64,000 nucleotides of DNA. It comes from Nematopogon swammerdamellus. Lineage: Eukaryota > Arthropoda > Insecta > Lepidoptera > Adelidae. A program made the translations under genes and the position numbers. Shown piece by piece: positions 33,991 through 43,474 of this stretch. Positions within the stretch are counted from its first letter, which is position 1, and each line of letters opens with the position of its first letter. Under the pieces are notes generated by a model that was not told where the DNA came from, did no database searches, and saw only the letters and a program-made list of their open reading frames with translations. The stretch spans positions 7,165,247-7,229,246 of the forward strand of contig OX336354.1 of the NCBI GenBank assembly GCA_946902875.1. The letters are read 5' to 3'.

Positions 33991-34981
33991 GCGCGAGTTC
34001 GACTCGCACTTGACCGGTTTTCAGGGTGCAAAAGATACTGCTCTTTACAGGTAAGACAGACAGACGGACGGACAGACGGCCTAGGTTTAGTAAAATGGTC
34101 CCGTACGTATAAGTAACACTAAAAATGTGGTGAAATTTTTATAATTTGAAGAACAGGAGAATTTTTTAGGATGACGAAAATTTTCTAGGAGATTTTTAGG
34201 AGATTTTCGAAGTCAATCTAGGAGAATTTCAAAATTTGAGTTGGCAACACTGCAGCCTAGATGTCAATAATTCGACCAATTGACAGCCTTCGGCAAAACA
34301 CTGGTGGATAACCTATAAATGTATCTAGACGGTGATTGATTATGGCCTTATTCCTTACATCCATTCTCAGAAAATAAGAATATGTACTTACTTCTTGAAC
34401 ATGTCGACCACTAAATATTCACAAATCACGTCACAGAAACAATTCACGTAGCTCTCACTCACTCACCCCATAAACTATATTCTTTGTATAATCTCTCCAA
34501 AGAATATAATATTAATAATACAATCTCTCTTTCTTTGCTTGCTGGCTGATGGACGGACGTTGGCTTGTTGGCTGGCTGGCTGGTTTGCCGACGCGCTGGC
34601 TGCCAGTCAGCAGCACGCATGCCACGCACTGACGTCAGATGACGGTTTTTCAGGTTGGCTAAACTGTCCGACATTCTTCTTTAGGGTAGGCGTCCATTAG
34701 CGGCTGATCGAGTCGGGTCGGGGCGAAACGGGCCGCATCGCATACGTTGTGGTGCGTCCATCTACACGTGGCGCGGCGGATAAGCCAGGCGGATTTTTTG
34801 TTTCAGACATCTATAGGTAGGCGTCCATTAGCGGCGGATCGGGTCGGGTCGGAGCGGAACGGGCCGCATCGCATACGTTGTGTTACGTCCATCTATACGG
34901 GGCGCGGCGGATCGGCTAGGCGGATTTTTTGCTTCAGACGGTATCTACTGCTCAGCAAGTGCGTTCGTGCTTCACAACACA

Positions 34982-35118
34982 ATGGATAGCTCCGATGAAG
35001 AAATGTTGTTGTTTCAAATTATTTTTGAAGAAGAACAGTTAAATGAAAATAAAAAACGAAGAGAGCATACGGTGTGGGTGCATGATATATGGAAGAAAAG
35101 AAATTATTTAAGAAGGTA
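34982..35118 (+). pseudogene. Harbinger transposase, N-terminal fragment
   Basis: The ATG at 34982 opens MDSSDEEMLLFQIIFEEEQL, followed by HTVWVHDIWKKRNYLRR. The WVH-x-IW-x2-R box is the conserved N-terminal signature of HARBI1-like transposases. The DDE catalytic part is missing because of the internal deletion. The frame runs on into unrelated sequence, so 35118 is only the approximate breakpoint. Confidence 0.65.
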
Positions 35119-35223
35119 TATTTTGTCGTCTCCTAGATCTGACAGCTCTTTATACTGTTGTACTAAAGAAATAAGTAATTCTTCATTAATTTTTTGCGAT
35201 AAATATGACCGATCAAAATCAAA
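35106..35223 (-). pseudogene. MADF-like protein fragment of the Harbinger element
   Basis: The minus strand reads FDRSYLSQ, then INEELLISLVQQYKELSD, then a stop near 35106. The LI-x-LV-x3-Y-x-L-x-D spacing is that of the first helix of a MADF (Myb/SANT-like) domain, the class of DNA-binding partner encoded by PIF/Harbinger elements. No start Met is seen. The match is short. Confidence 0.45.
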
Positions 35224-35455
35224 CACGCGCGCGCGCATACGAATACCCCTGTCCACTAGACGGGCCGGGCCGGGCGCGTCGCACCGCCGGCAAAAATACT
35301 CCTGGCGAGCGACTCACTATTGCGCTGCGGCCCGCCCCGCACCGACCCGTCGCTAGTGAACGCAGTTTCATATAAATACATACAGGCAGGCGGATTTTTG
35401 AGTTGCGATACGCCCCGGCCCGATCCGCCTATTGGACGCGTACCTTTGGATCGAA

Positions 35456-35885
35456 CATTGCCGATGTATGCAATTTATTTTGTTAAAAATTTTTTTTTTT
35501 TTTCTCCGAAGCTACACATTTCCGGCAATCAATTCTTTCACTATAATTCATCTTTTAACTAGGCCTACACAGTAAGAATACCAGCAATGTTCGATCTAAC
35601 CCCCGCTAATCAAATACTCACCTTAACAACAGGCAGACACTCCACTTGGCTGTATGGTTAAATTACCTTTGCCTGCCTATTTATGGCGAAAACAAAACAA
35701 CAACAACAACAACAACAGACACTGCCACTCCACTCCACCCACACACCCGTCATGTTTTGAGGTTAGGTAGATCGCTTCACTTCATAATTTGAACTTTGCT
35801 TCAAATCGAAGAAATACTGTTCAAATCACGATGGTGCTTCAAGCTTAAGCCTATTAATTCAATACTGCTTATGTGAGTGAAAAAT
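35456..35885 (+). promoter_or_regulatory. WDR18 upstream region with a start-stop uORF
   Basis: This 430 bp holds an ACA microsatellite (about 35696-35716) and no other gene. ATGTGA at 35871-35876 is a one-codon upstream open frame (start followed directly by stop), 9 nt before the WDR18 ATG. The transcription start is not identifiable from sequence. Confidence 0.5.
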
Positions 35886-37214
35886 ATGTCACATCTAATG
35901 GAGGTGCTTGTGACGAGCGATGCGGAGAACACGCTGTGGACGTGCTGCGCGTGGGACCCTCACACCGGCACCGCGCTCGCCAGCTGGCGCGGAGGTGGCA
36001 CGGCGCAACCGCGCAGCCTGGGCCTCCTCGCCGGGGATTACATGGCGGCGGCCGAGCGTGGCAAGCCTCTGCTGCAAGTGTGGCCGCTCAACTCGCAACA
36101 AACCGTGCAAGGATTGAGATTCGTGCTTCCTGGCCGCGCCGGCGCGCTCGCCCTCTCCCCAGACGGCAGCTACTGCGTCGCTGGCGTTGCCGAAAAGATT
36201 TACCTCTGGCAGATCGCCTCCGGGAGTCTCCTCACAATAATCAACAGGCACTACCAACCGATCACGGCGCTTCAGTTCTCGGCGAGCGGAAGGTGGTTCG
36301 TGTCGGCGGCGGAGGACGGCATGGTGATGGTGTGGGCCCTGGCGACCGTCGCCGCGCACCCCGAGGTGGAGCTCGCGACGCAGAGTACGGCCGGCCGCCA
36401 CGACCCCGCTCACATCTTCTCGGACCACTCGCTGCCGGTCACCGACCTCGCACTCAGTAAGAGCGGTCTGCACGGCCGTCTCGCCACAGTATCCAGCGAC
36501 CGCTCCTGCAAACTTTACGACCTTACGACCGGCGAGACTCTACTTAACCTAGTATTCGATGTTCCCCTACTCTCTGTCACTTTCGATGCATTAGAGCTCA
36601 GCGTGTTTGTGGGAACCGCAGAAGGCAAGATTCTCAAGTTCTCGCTGACGCGCCCGCCGCGAACTCGAGAGCACTACATCAACGATGATAGCGCAGCGGA
36701 AGTATTCACAGGACACACTAAGGGTGTGACCTGTCTGTCCGTGTCTCTGGACGGAGAGACGCTGGCTTCGGGCTCCAACGATGAACAAGTCATACTTTGG
36801 CACATTCCTAGCAGACAACAAATTAGAACGATAAGGCATAAGGGAGCGGTGACGAATGCGTTCTTCACGCTCAACCCTAAAGCGATGCATCAACAAGATT
36901 TTTCTCCATCGATTATCCTGCACAGTCTTGATCGAACGCTAGAAAAAGATAACGACACAGTTGTGGAAGTGGAAATTATAACTAAAACAAATGCACACTT
37001 TTGGCCAAACATAAAAAATGTGGACAATGTATCGTCAAAATATTTATCGGAAGAGTTTCAAGAAAAAGAAGTAAAGCTGAAGGATGAAATAAAAATTCTC
37101 AAAAATATCAATGCAAAGTTATATGAGTTTTCGGTGCAGAAAGTTATCGATGATCCGACTCCTGAGAAAATAGTGAACACTAGCAGTAAGAAGAGAAAAG
37201 TCAGGAATAATTAA
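35886..37214 (+). CDS. WDR18: WD repeat-containing protein 18 homolog (Ipi3-like), 442 aa
   Basis: Predicted nuclear/nucleolar WD40 propeller subunit of the Rix1-type complex (with PELP1 and TEX10 in animals) that promotes ITS2 processing and late 60S ribosome maturation. The start MEVLVTSDAENTLWTCCAWD matches the family N-terminus. WD-type blades are visible as GALALSPDGSY to IYLWQI (86-110), ITALQFSASGRWFVSAAEDG to VMVW (126-150), VTDLALSKSG to SCKLYDL (185-213), LLSVTFDALELSVFVGTAEG to ILKFSL (228-254), and FTGHTKGVTCLSVSLDG to VILWHI (274-307). The C-terminus has a helical stretch (389-415) and a basic end (SSKKRKVRNN). ATG at 35886 has A at -3; the GTG nine bases earlier is not a start. 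The coding region is intronless, GC-rich in its first half and AT-rich in its last quarter. Confidence 0.9.
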   Translation: MSHLMEVLVTSDAENTLWTCCAWDPHTGTALASWRGGGTAQPRSLGLLAGDYMAAAERGKPLLQVWPLNSQQTVQGLRFVLPGRAGALALSPDGSYCVAGVAEKIYLWQIASGSLLTIINRHYQPITALQFSASGRWFVSAAEDGMVMVWALATVAAHPEVELATQSTAGRHDPAHIFSDHSLPVTDLALSKSGLHGRLATVSSDRSCKLYDLTTGETLLNLVFDVPLLSVTFDALELSVFVGTAEGKILKFSLTRPPRTREHYINDDSAAEVFTGHTKGVTCLSVSLDGETLASGSNDEQVILWHIPSRQQIRTIRHKGAVTNAFFTLNPKAMHQQDFSPSIILHSLDRTLEKDNDTVVEVEIITKTNAHFWPNIKNVDNVSSKYLSEEFQEKEVKLKDEIKILKNINAKLYEFSVQKVIDDPTPEKIVNTSSKKRKVRNN

Positions 37215-37226
37215 TTGTCTTTATAT

Positions 37227-37232
37227 AATAAA
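37227..37232 (+). promoter_or_regulatory. WDR18 polyadenylation signal
   Basis: AATAAA lies 12 nt after the WDR18 stop codon, followed by a T-rich stretch (ctttttgttc). If used, the 3' UTR is very short, about 30-40 nt. Confidence 0.7.
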
Positions 37233-37585
37233 TGCTTTTTGTTCTATTTGGGTTTTATTTTTGTCTACTGGATATTGAGTAATTTGTGACTATACAATCA
37301 TTATGCGCGTCATTATTTATTTTGCCATAAAGAACACACAACATTAACAATATTTCATTGAGACATATGCATATTCAGTATGGTTCGTCATAATTGTTTT
37401 TTTGTCATGGCCCGTTCAGCTATGCTATCTATAAAGATCTTATAGAGCTTTTTTTTTTAATATAACTTACATACTAATGTTTAATTACTTATGTTTAAAT
37501 GTATCATACTACGTCTAAGTAATTCTTATGGGATGCAGACTAAACACTAAATGTCTCAAGCTCTTTGCACTCAGTTCAACCAAAA

Positions 37586-37983
37586 TACAGGGTGTCCCAA
37601 AACTCAACGTCAAGCGGGAACCAGAGAGTAGGCCAGTTTATGAGTACCCAGGGAAAAATAAGAAAAAAAAACGGAGTCATTTGTTTTTTGTGATATATGC
37701 ATTTTTTGAGAAACGTTGAAAATTTACATTCTTAGGTACTACGACTACAAATTTGCAAATATAATTGTTAAAAAAAATTTATTGGTAGCCTAAATAACTC
37801 TGCTATTGATCAGTATCCCAAACAAAACCAGAATGCCTGTAGTTTTACCAAAAAAAATACTCAGTTAAATTTTTTTCTAAAAAAAAAAATGACTCAGATT
37901 TTTTTTTTCTTATTTTTCCCTGGGAGTCATAAACTGGCCTACTCCCTGGTCCCCCTTTATGTTGAGTTTTGGGACATGGTGTA
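37586..37983. mobile_element. Foldback MITE with TACAGGGTGTCCC end
   Basis: The left end TACAGGGTGTCCCAAAACTC is inverted at the right as gagttttgggacatggtgta. Pairing continues inward through ggccagtttatga and ccagggaaaaataagaaa. About 400 bp, flanked by TA, noncoding. It resembles mariner-type MITEs in its ends. Confidence 0.8.
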
Positions 37984-38403
37984 TAAACTGAAGGAGGATT
38001 TGGGAAAGCCCCGTCCGTAAACGTGAACATCAGTATCAAATCAATAAGTGTTGCGAACAATGATGTTAATTGGTAGTGTATTATAAGTTGAGACATTTTT
38101 GACATTTTTTTACAAAATCAAATGGTTCAAAAAAATTATTGTTTTTCCACCCTCAGAGTATCAGTACTCTTGAGTTTACAATTTATCATATTTTTATTTT
38201 GGTACTCCAGAAAAATATACTTTTTTCTTGTTTTTTTTTTCAAGAGTTCATTATGAAGGGTATTCCCCTCCATGTATTTATCCCCACTACCTCAAATATT
38301 CCCGAGCGAAAACAGCTAGTGTGTTAAGGCCTTTCAATCTTCTGAGTTCTTAAAAAAGTACATTCACTACTAATAGATGACTAAAAGCTAAAAGCAGCAA
38401 TGT

Positions 38404-38897
38404 ATCCAAGATTCGAAATACGCGCGTAGAGAAAGAAAGAACGTAGCCATCCATACATACTATAGCCGTCTTTAGCCGTAGATACAATAGAGTAGGAGCG
38501 CAGCCTTTGACGGAGGTTACACGCTAGGTTTGGCATCAGTTCAGTCCGTGACCTTGGTCACGACCAGATTGACGCCAGACTGACGCCAGACGTAAAATGC
38601 ATTCGCACTATCAGTCTGCCATCAGTCTAGTATCAAAATATTTTAAAATTCATCAGTCTGGTCCATCAGTCCAAACCATCCATCCATCAAAGTAGATTAA
38701 AACGGTCAGTCTGGCTGGCTAGGCTAGACCATGGTTTAACCAGACTGATGGACTGAACTGATGCCTAACCTAGCATGTAACCTCCGTCAAAGGCTGCGCT
38801 CCTACTCTATTGTATCTACGGCTAACTAAAGACGGCTATAGTATGTATGGATGGCTACGTTCTTTCTTTCTCTACGCGCGTATTTCGAATCTTGGAT
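38404..38897. repeat. Long palindromic element with arms of about 160-190 bp
   Basis: ATCCAAGATTCGAAATACGC at the left is inverted at the right (gcgtatttcgaatcttggat). Pairing runs inward through aaagaaagaacgtagccatc, gtatctacggct, ggagcgcagcctttgacgga and tcagttcagtc, with under 10 percent visible mismatches. The centre (38565-38700) contains repeated cagtctg / gccagactg words. No protein. Confidence 0.85.
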
Positions 38898-39966
38898 GTC
38901 TCTAGCACTCTCACAGAGATTAGAGACGGCTATGACGTAGCCCTTACCAACCTGCCAAAACTTATGTGCTGCTAATATACAGAAAATTCCCCGTTATTAT
39001 GTTTTATTAAAATATTATTTGGATAATTTTTGGTAAACCATTGAATTTGTGTGGAAAATCAAAATCTGACTAACGAGATCAAAAGTTGCACCTAATCTAT
39101 TCTAAAGTATATAGTTTAATACAGGATACGCAGTTACGGCAGTACATTTATTTCGCCAGCGCAATCCTCATGTTTTTCCGAGACGAAAAAGTAAATTAGT
39201 TTTTCTCTAAAGTATCAGTTTTATTGATATTAATTCTTGAAATTTATGTTTTCGTCAAGTGTAATTCGACGCACGCGGGGGAAGGGTGCTGGCGCGGGAA
39301 CTGCCGATAATGCGGCCGGGGTCGAAAAACTCATGCCGCGGCGCGCCGCCGGCGCGCATCTCCTCGCTCAGCGCACTCGACCGCGCGCCTTTCATTCCCA
39401 CGTTCGTGCAGAACATTAGATCCTTTTTACACTAAATTAATCAATGATTTTGTATGAAAACTGTAACTTTTTATTTAAGTACCTAAAGGGAATTCAGAAA
39501 AAAGTTATTTGACTTTTTTGTTACTATTGATCCCAATATACATATATACAAAGACAGCTAAGCTAATTCGTAAGTGGCAAGCATAGATCTAATATCCATA
39601 GACCAGTATCATACCGGTATTCCAAACTGTCAAAACGATATTGTATTGTCTAAAGAGCTATTTTCACGTAGAAACTCAAAATTAGAATATGGTTTAGGGA
39701 AAATAATTATTAAAATTAAATAAAAAGTGACATAATATATAAGTGATTTTTTAACAGGTTAATTATTTTAAGTTTTTAATTAGTTATATTTATAGGTAAA
39801 TTATATTTGATGGGTAGTTTTAGTTTATTTAATAATTTAAATTTAATTGCTTGTAAATATTATTACCTATATAATTTCAAACTTTGTACTCTCTGATTGA
39901 TTAAATATGTCGACTCAGATTATTCTTTCGAAAGAGTTGCAGCCGAGCACACAACATACCACCACT
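38898..39966. other. Gene-free interval with an isolated GC-rich island
   Basis: The surrounding DNA is AT-rich, but 39262-39412 is strongly GC- and CpG-rich (for example gccgcggcgcgccgccggcg). A 60-codon frame crosses it (39237-39419) without a recognisable domain. It could be a promoter-like island, a lost exon or transposon DNA. Confidence 0.4.
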
Positions 39967-40962
39967 ATGTTTTTTTTTTTTTATCGATAGCGCGACATAT
40001 GGCATCGTTACACCTACAAGTAGGTGTTCTAACGATGCCCATGGACATTCTGTGATGCACGGGGATTGCGAATGTCATGCCGGCCTGACAGGAGCCTTTT
40101 CACGCCCCTTTTGAAAAACCCTAGGCTGTACTTGGGAGGAAATAGATGGGCAGGGAGTGCGTTCCACATTTTCCCGGTTCTGCGAATAAAATACCTACAG
40201 AACCGGTTGGTGCGCATGCGTGGTAGGTCGATTGAATAGGGGTGCATCCCCTGCCCAGTACGCGTAGTGTGGAGGTGGAATGGGGACGACGGAATCGCGT
40301 TAAATAGCTCCTCCGAACACTCCCCATGAAATAAACGATAGAACACACTCAGGGAGCCGACGTTCCTACGGAGTTGCAGTGGTTCTAAGTCGCGGGACAC
40401 CACGGGGTCACCCACCAGTCGCACGGCACGACGCTGGATTGAGTCTAGCGGCGCAAGCTGGTATTTAGCTGAGCCATCCCACAAGTGCGAGCAGTACTCC
40501 AAGCAGGACCTAACCTGTGTTTTGTACAACGTCAGTTTTAGGCCTGGCGTGAAGTACCGTCGCACCTTGTTCAGTACGCCCAGCTTTTTTGAGGCCAGCT
40601 TGGCTTTGCCCTCAATATGGCGCCGGAAGTTCAAGTCCTGCGACAGTTCGACACCGAGGACCCCGAGGTGGTCGCTTAATTTCAGCGACGTGTTTTGGAA
40701 GGAAGGAGCTGGCGTGAACGCCGTTCTCTTCGCACTGAACGCACACACTTGTGTCTTCGATGCGTTGAACACAACCAAGTTGCTCCGGCCCCATTCGGCA
40801 ATATACCGGAGGGTTTGCTCGAGTTCAGACACAAGTGCTAGCCTCTTCTCGTCCACAACGTTCCGTCCGGCTGAAGGGTGACTGGTGTAGGATCCGTGTG
40901 CCGTACTGTCGTCTGCATAACAATGTATGTTGCCAAGTGACAGATGGAGAAGAAACATTTTT
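39967..40962 (-). pseudogene. 5'-truncated LINE, reverse transcriptase C-terminal half
   Basis: Minus-strand 309-codon open frame beginning at the catalytic box HCYADDSTAHG (RT block with Y-A-D-D) and running through GVLGVELSQDLNFRRHI, YKTQVRSCLEYCSHLWDGS and FFKRGVKRLLSGRH to a natural stop at 40029. It lacks the endonuclease and the first RT blocks. The plus-strand T run at 39970-39981 is its poly-A tail. Poly-A plus YADD suggests a Jockey-like or related LINE different from the element at 1639-5620. No internal stop, so the insertion is fairly young. Confidence 0.85.
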
Positions 40963-42914
40963 ACATTTTATCCATTCAAAACGGGCACTGACCAGGAATG
41001 AATTTTCCTAAAAAACGTGTTAAACGAAAACCAGAAAGTCGCAGCTGTAGCCGTTGTGCTGGTATGGACCAGTGTCTATAGGTGGGATGGTATCGTCGAC
41101 ATCTTTGCATCTATCTCGGTTCTCATATGGGTTCCTTGTAATAAACATTATCTATCGCACGTATGATGATAGGGAGGGAAGGGATAATTCAAATTCAAAT
41201 TACGCAAATAAATACACTACAAATTGCACAAATAAACTACATACACGCTTCTTTACGCCGCTTTCTTTCTTGGCCAAAACTTCGTCAAAGCGCTTGCTAA
41301 TGCTCTAGCAGACCCCACCACAAGTTTGCGAATACGTTGGCCAACGCTCAATTACGTAACAAATCGACAGTTCCGCTGTCTACACGTTTGCCAACGCACG
41401 TTAAAACACGACTTGGCGAAAACACTGGCCAACTTACAGCAACAACAGGAATATTCCAATACGTACGAGCAGTAAGGACATACACATACGCGCGGCCGTA
41501 CGAATTAGCAGTCCGCGTCTAGAGGCGACCCCCCATGTTCTGTAACTCTGCACAAGGGCTCGGCTACACGACCAATTGTATGATCAACTAAACAGTTTAG
41601 TTGGGCATGGGCATGAGCGGCATGACGGCCGATTTCTCTCCAATCCAATTGTTTAGTCGTTGAGGTCGGACGGTAGGTTGGCGGTTGACTAAAAAGTCGG
41701 CGGCCGATTAAAAAGTTGGTCGCTTTAGTTAGGTGTTGTTAAACTTTTTAGTTGAACCAACTTTTTAATTGAGTCGTTGAGAGTAGGTGCTAACTAAACA
41801 GTTGAGGTGGCGTCGCCATTTTTCATGTATTTTGGAAGTTTTTGATTATGATGATTTTTCACACAGCTGACACAGCAGCGCAAATTCAAGAAATTTTTGA
41901 TATTATACTCGGCAACATTGGTAACGAATGTCAGCGAGCGTGTCATTCATGATCATGAGTCATGGCATGTTCATGTCATCGTACCACAACCACAGAGTAA
42001 ATTATACCAAAGAATATAATACTATACGTTTGCTGCTCCGCTGTCCGCTCCTCGCTCGCATTTTCGTTCGCCCACCAAACCCAACAAAAACGAACGAAAC
42101 GTCATCATCAGCGTCGCGCATCGTCCGTATATTGAATTCAATTCCACCATTCCAATCCAATATCAATCAATCATCGCATCGCCTGATCATCGCATCGCAG
42201 TACAATACAGACAGCGTTTTTGGCTCGCCATTACCTGCGAATTTGTGATTGGAAGTTTGAGTGGTTCGTCAGTTTGTTCTACATCTTTCATGTGTTGTAA
42301 TTCTAGTGGTAAAACAGTTTAAAATGTTTTGGGCACATTTTTGTTTACGTTACGAAATGGGCAGGTGTGCTTTGTTTACATACCACAGCTTGGCGTTTTG
42401 CCGTCACAGTGAAATGTTTAAATCGGCTACCGTATGCGTCTCACCTGTGGCTCATCATAATAAACATTTGAATTATTTTACTTTCTCAAGAAATAAACAT
42501 GTCTTACTTGATGAAAATTCTTCATACATAAACTTTTGTACCTCTGCGTACCAATAGTCTTATTTATTAGCAACTGATAGGAAACCCTTCTCTGTAAATT
42601 CATAGTGTCCCAATAACAATGAAAAACCACGAAATATAAAGGATGGTTAGCTTTGGGTTAGAACAAGAAGAACGGTACAATATACATAGGACAAGTTACT
42701 CGAAATATCATTGGTGAATAAACCAAAATCATCTATGCCCCAAAAGATTGATATTTTATTTTAACAACATTAAAATTCTAATCTGTTTTTCTTAGAGCTT
42801 TAGCCAAATTTAACTTAGTCATTGTAGCCCAGCCCCATAGTCATTGTTTAGAAACTTGGTAACTTAAACGAAAAATGAATGAATACCAAAAATCTCAATT
42901 TTATCATTTACCTA
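40963..42914. other. Interval with repeat blocks; probable home of ANKLE2 5' UTR
   Basis: The 41550-41840 stretch is built of diverged copies of gactaaaaagtcgg / aactttttagttg words, probably a foldback repeat. From about 42010 to 42250 the sequence is richer in CpG and C, and an untranslated first exon of ANKLE2 may lie here, but no start site or donor can be fixed. Confidence 0.35.
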
Positions 42915-43170
42915 AATGTTTTTCTTCAGTCAGTCAGTCAGCGTGTAAGCGTCCACTGCTGGACATACGCCTCCAATTTTCCTCCAGTCCTCCCGGTCTT
43001 CAGCGATACGGAACCACTGATTTCCGCCGGCGTACTTGATGTCGTCGTCCCACCTGGTGGGTGGTTCCCACACTCCGTTTTCCTGTCCACGGCCGCCAGT
43101 GTAGGACACGGTTACTCCAACGGTCATCGTCTCTTCGGCTAACGTGCCCAGCCCACGTCGCAAGAACATT
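42915..43170 (-). pseudogene. RTE-like LINE 3' fragment next to ANKLE2
   Basis: Minus strand translates to RWDDDIKYAGGNQWFRIAED then REDWRKIGGVCPAVDAYTLTD, a typical C-terminal segment of RTE-type LINE proteins (compare 33870-33960 on plus). It ends 46 bp before the splice acceptor of the first ANKLE2 coding exon, inside the presumed 5' UTR intron. Confidence 0.7.
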
Positions 43171-43225
43171 TTTCTTATTCAACTAAAAATACATTTTAAA
43201 CGTTCTCTCTTTGCAGGTTGATGCG

Positions 43226-43231
43226 ATGTGA
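43226..43231 (+). promoter_or_regulatory. Start-stop uORF before ANKLE2
   Basis: ATGTGA lies two bases before the ANKLE2 ATG. Another, out-of-frame ATG at 43221 (poor context, T at -3) would read about 55 codons across the main start. Both are downstream of the acceptor at 43215-43216, so they are probably in the mature mRNA. Confidence 0.5.
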
Positions 43232-43233
43232 CA

Positions 43234-43474
43234 ATGTCGAAGCCGGTGCTGATGGAGAGTCCCCTCGCCACGAAGGAGGAAGCGGTGTCGCTGTGCCCCG
43301 CGGCCGAGAAGAAGGAGAGCACCCTCGGTCTGTTCAGCCGGCTGCTGCGGCTGGACGCGCTGGGCGCGGGGGGCCGCGCGCGCAGCACTAGCGAGAGCGA
43401 CGCCCCCGTCGAGCCGCCCACTACGTACTACGGCGTTTATATTCCATGCGAGATTAAGAAGGGACCGGATGAAG
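43234..43474 (+). CDS. ANKLE2: ANKLE2 coding exon 1
   Basis: ATG at 43234 (acaATG, A at -3), 17 nt after an acceptor (ctctctttgcag, ending 43216) that implies an untranslated upstream exon. Encodes residues 1-80, a low-complexity N-terminus and TTYYGVYIPCEIKKGPDE. Donor gaag|gtacgt, phase 1. An in-frame TGA at 43219 closes the frame upstream. Confidence 0.85.

Larger units (their letters stand above)
30156..34252. mobile_element. 4.1 kb DNA transposon with perfect 8 bp duplication (hAT- or P-like)
   Basis: The left end CAGTGTTGCCATGTTAGGAG and the right end, read inverted, CAGTGTTGCCAACTCAAA, share an 11 bp terminal repeat. CAGCCTAG occurs directly outside both ends (30148-30155 and 34253-34260), a perfect 8 bp target duplication. 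Both subterminal zones are crowded with AGGAGA / TCTCCT motifs (about 30169-30290 and 34152-34230), which look like transposase-binding repeats. Inside are two exons of a THAP protein, two GC-rich islands (30690-30780 and 32880-32975), and nested repeats. An 8 bp duplication fits both hAT and P; the end sequence favours hAT, the THAP exons favour P. No full transposase is visible. Confidence 0.8.
34685..35455. mobile_element. Internally deleted PIF/Harbinger element
   Basis: The left end carries two tandem copies (34687 and 34817) of gtaggcgtccattagcggc with ggatcgggtcgggtcgg-type sequence. The right end, inverted, reads ggtacgcgtccaataggcgg and atcgggccgggg, so the termini are inverted GC-rich repeats. 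Between them are the first exon of a Harbinger-type transposase on plus and the start of a MADF-like protein on minus, meeting near 35118. Autonomous PIF/Harbinger elements carry exactly these two genes, so this is a deletion derivative. It ends about 430 bp before the WDR18 start codon. Confidence 0.7.

Noticed and set aside
35873..36473. Frames of 192-195 codons overlapping WDR18 on both strands
   Set aside because: Same cause: high GC in the first half of WDR18. The WD40 frame is the only one with recognisable blades.
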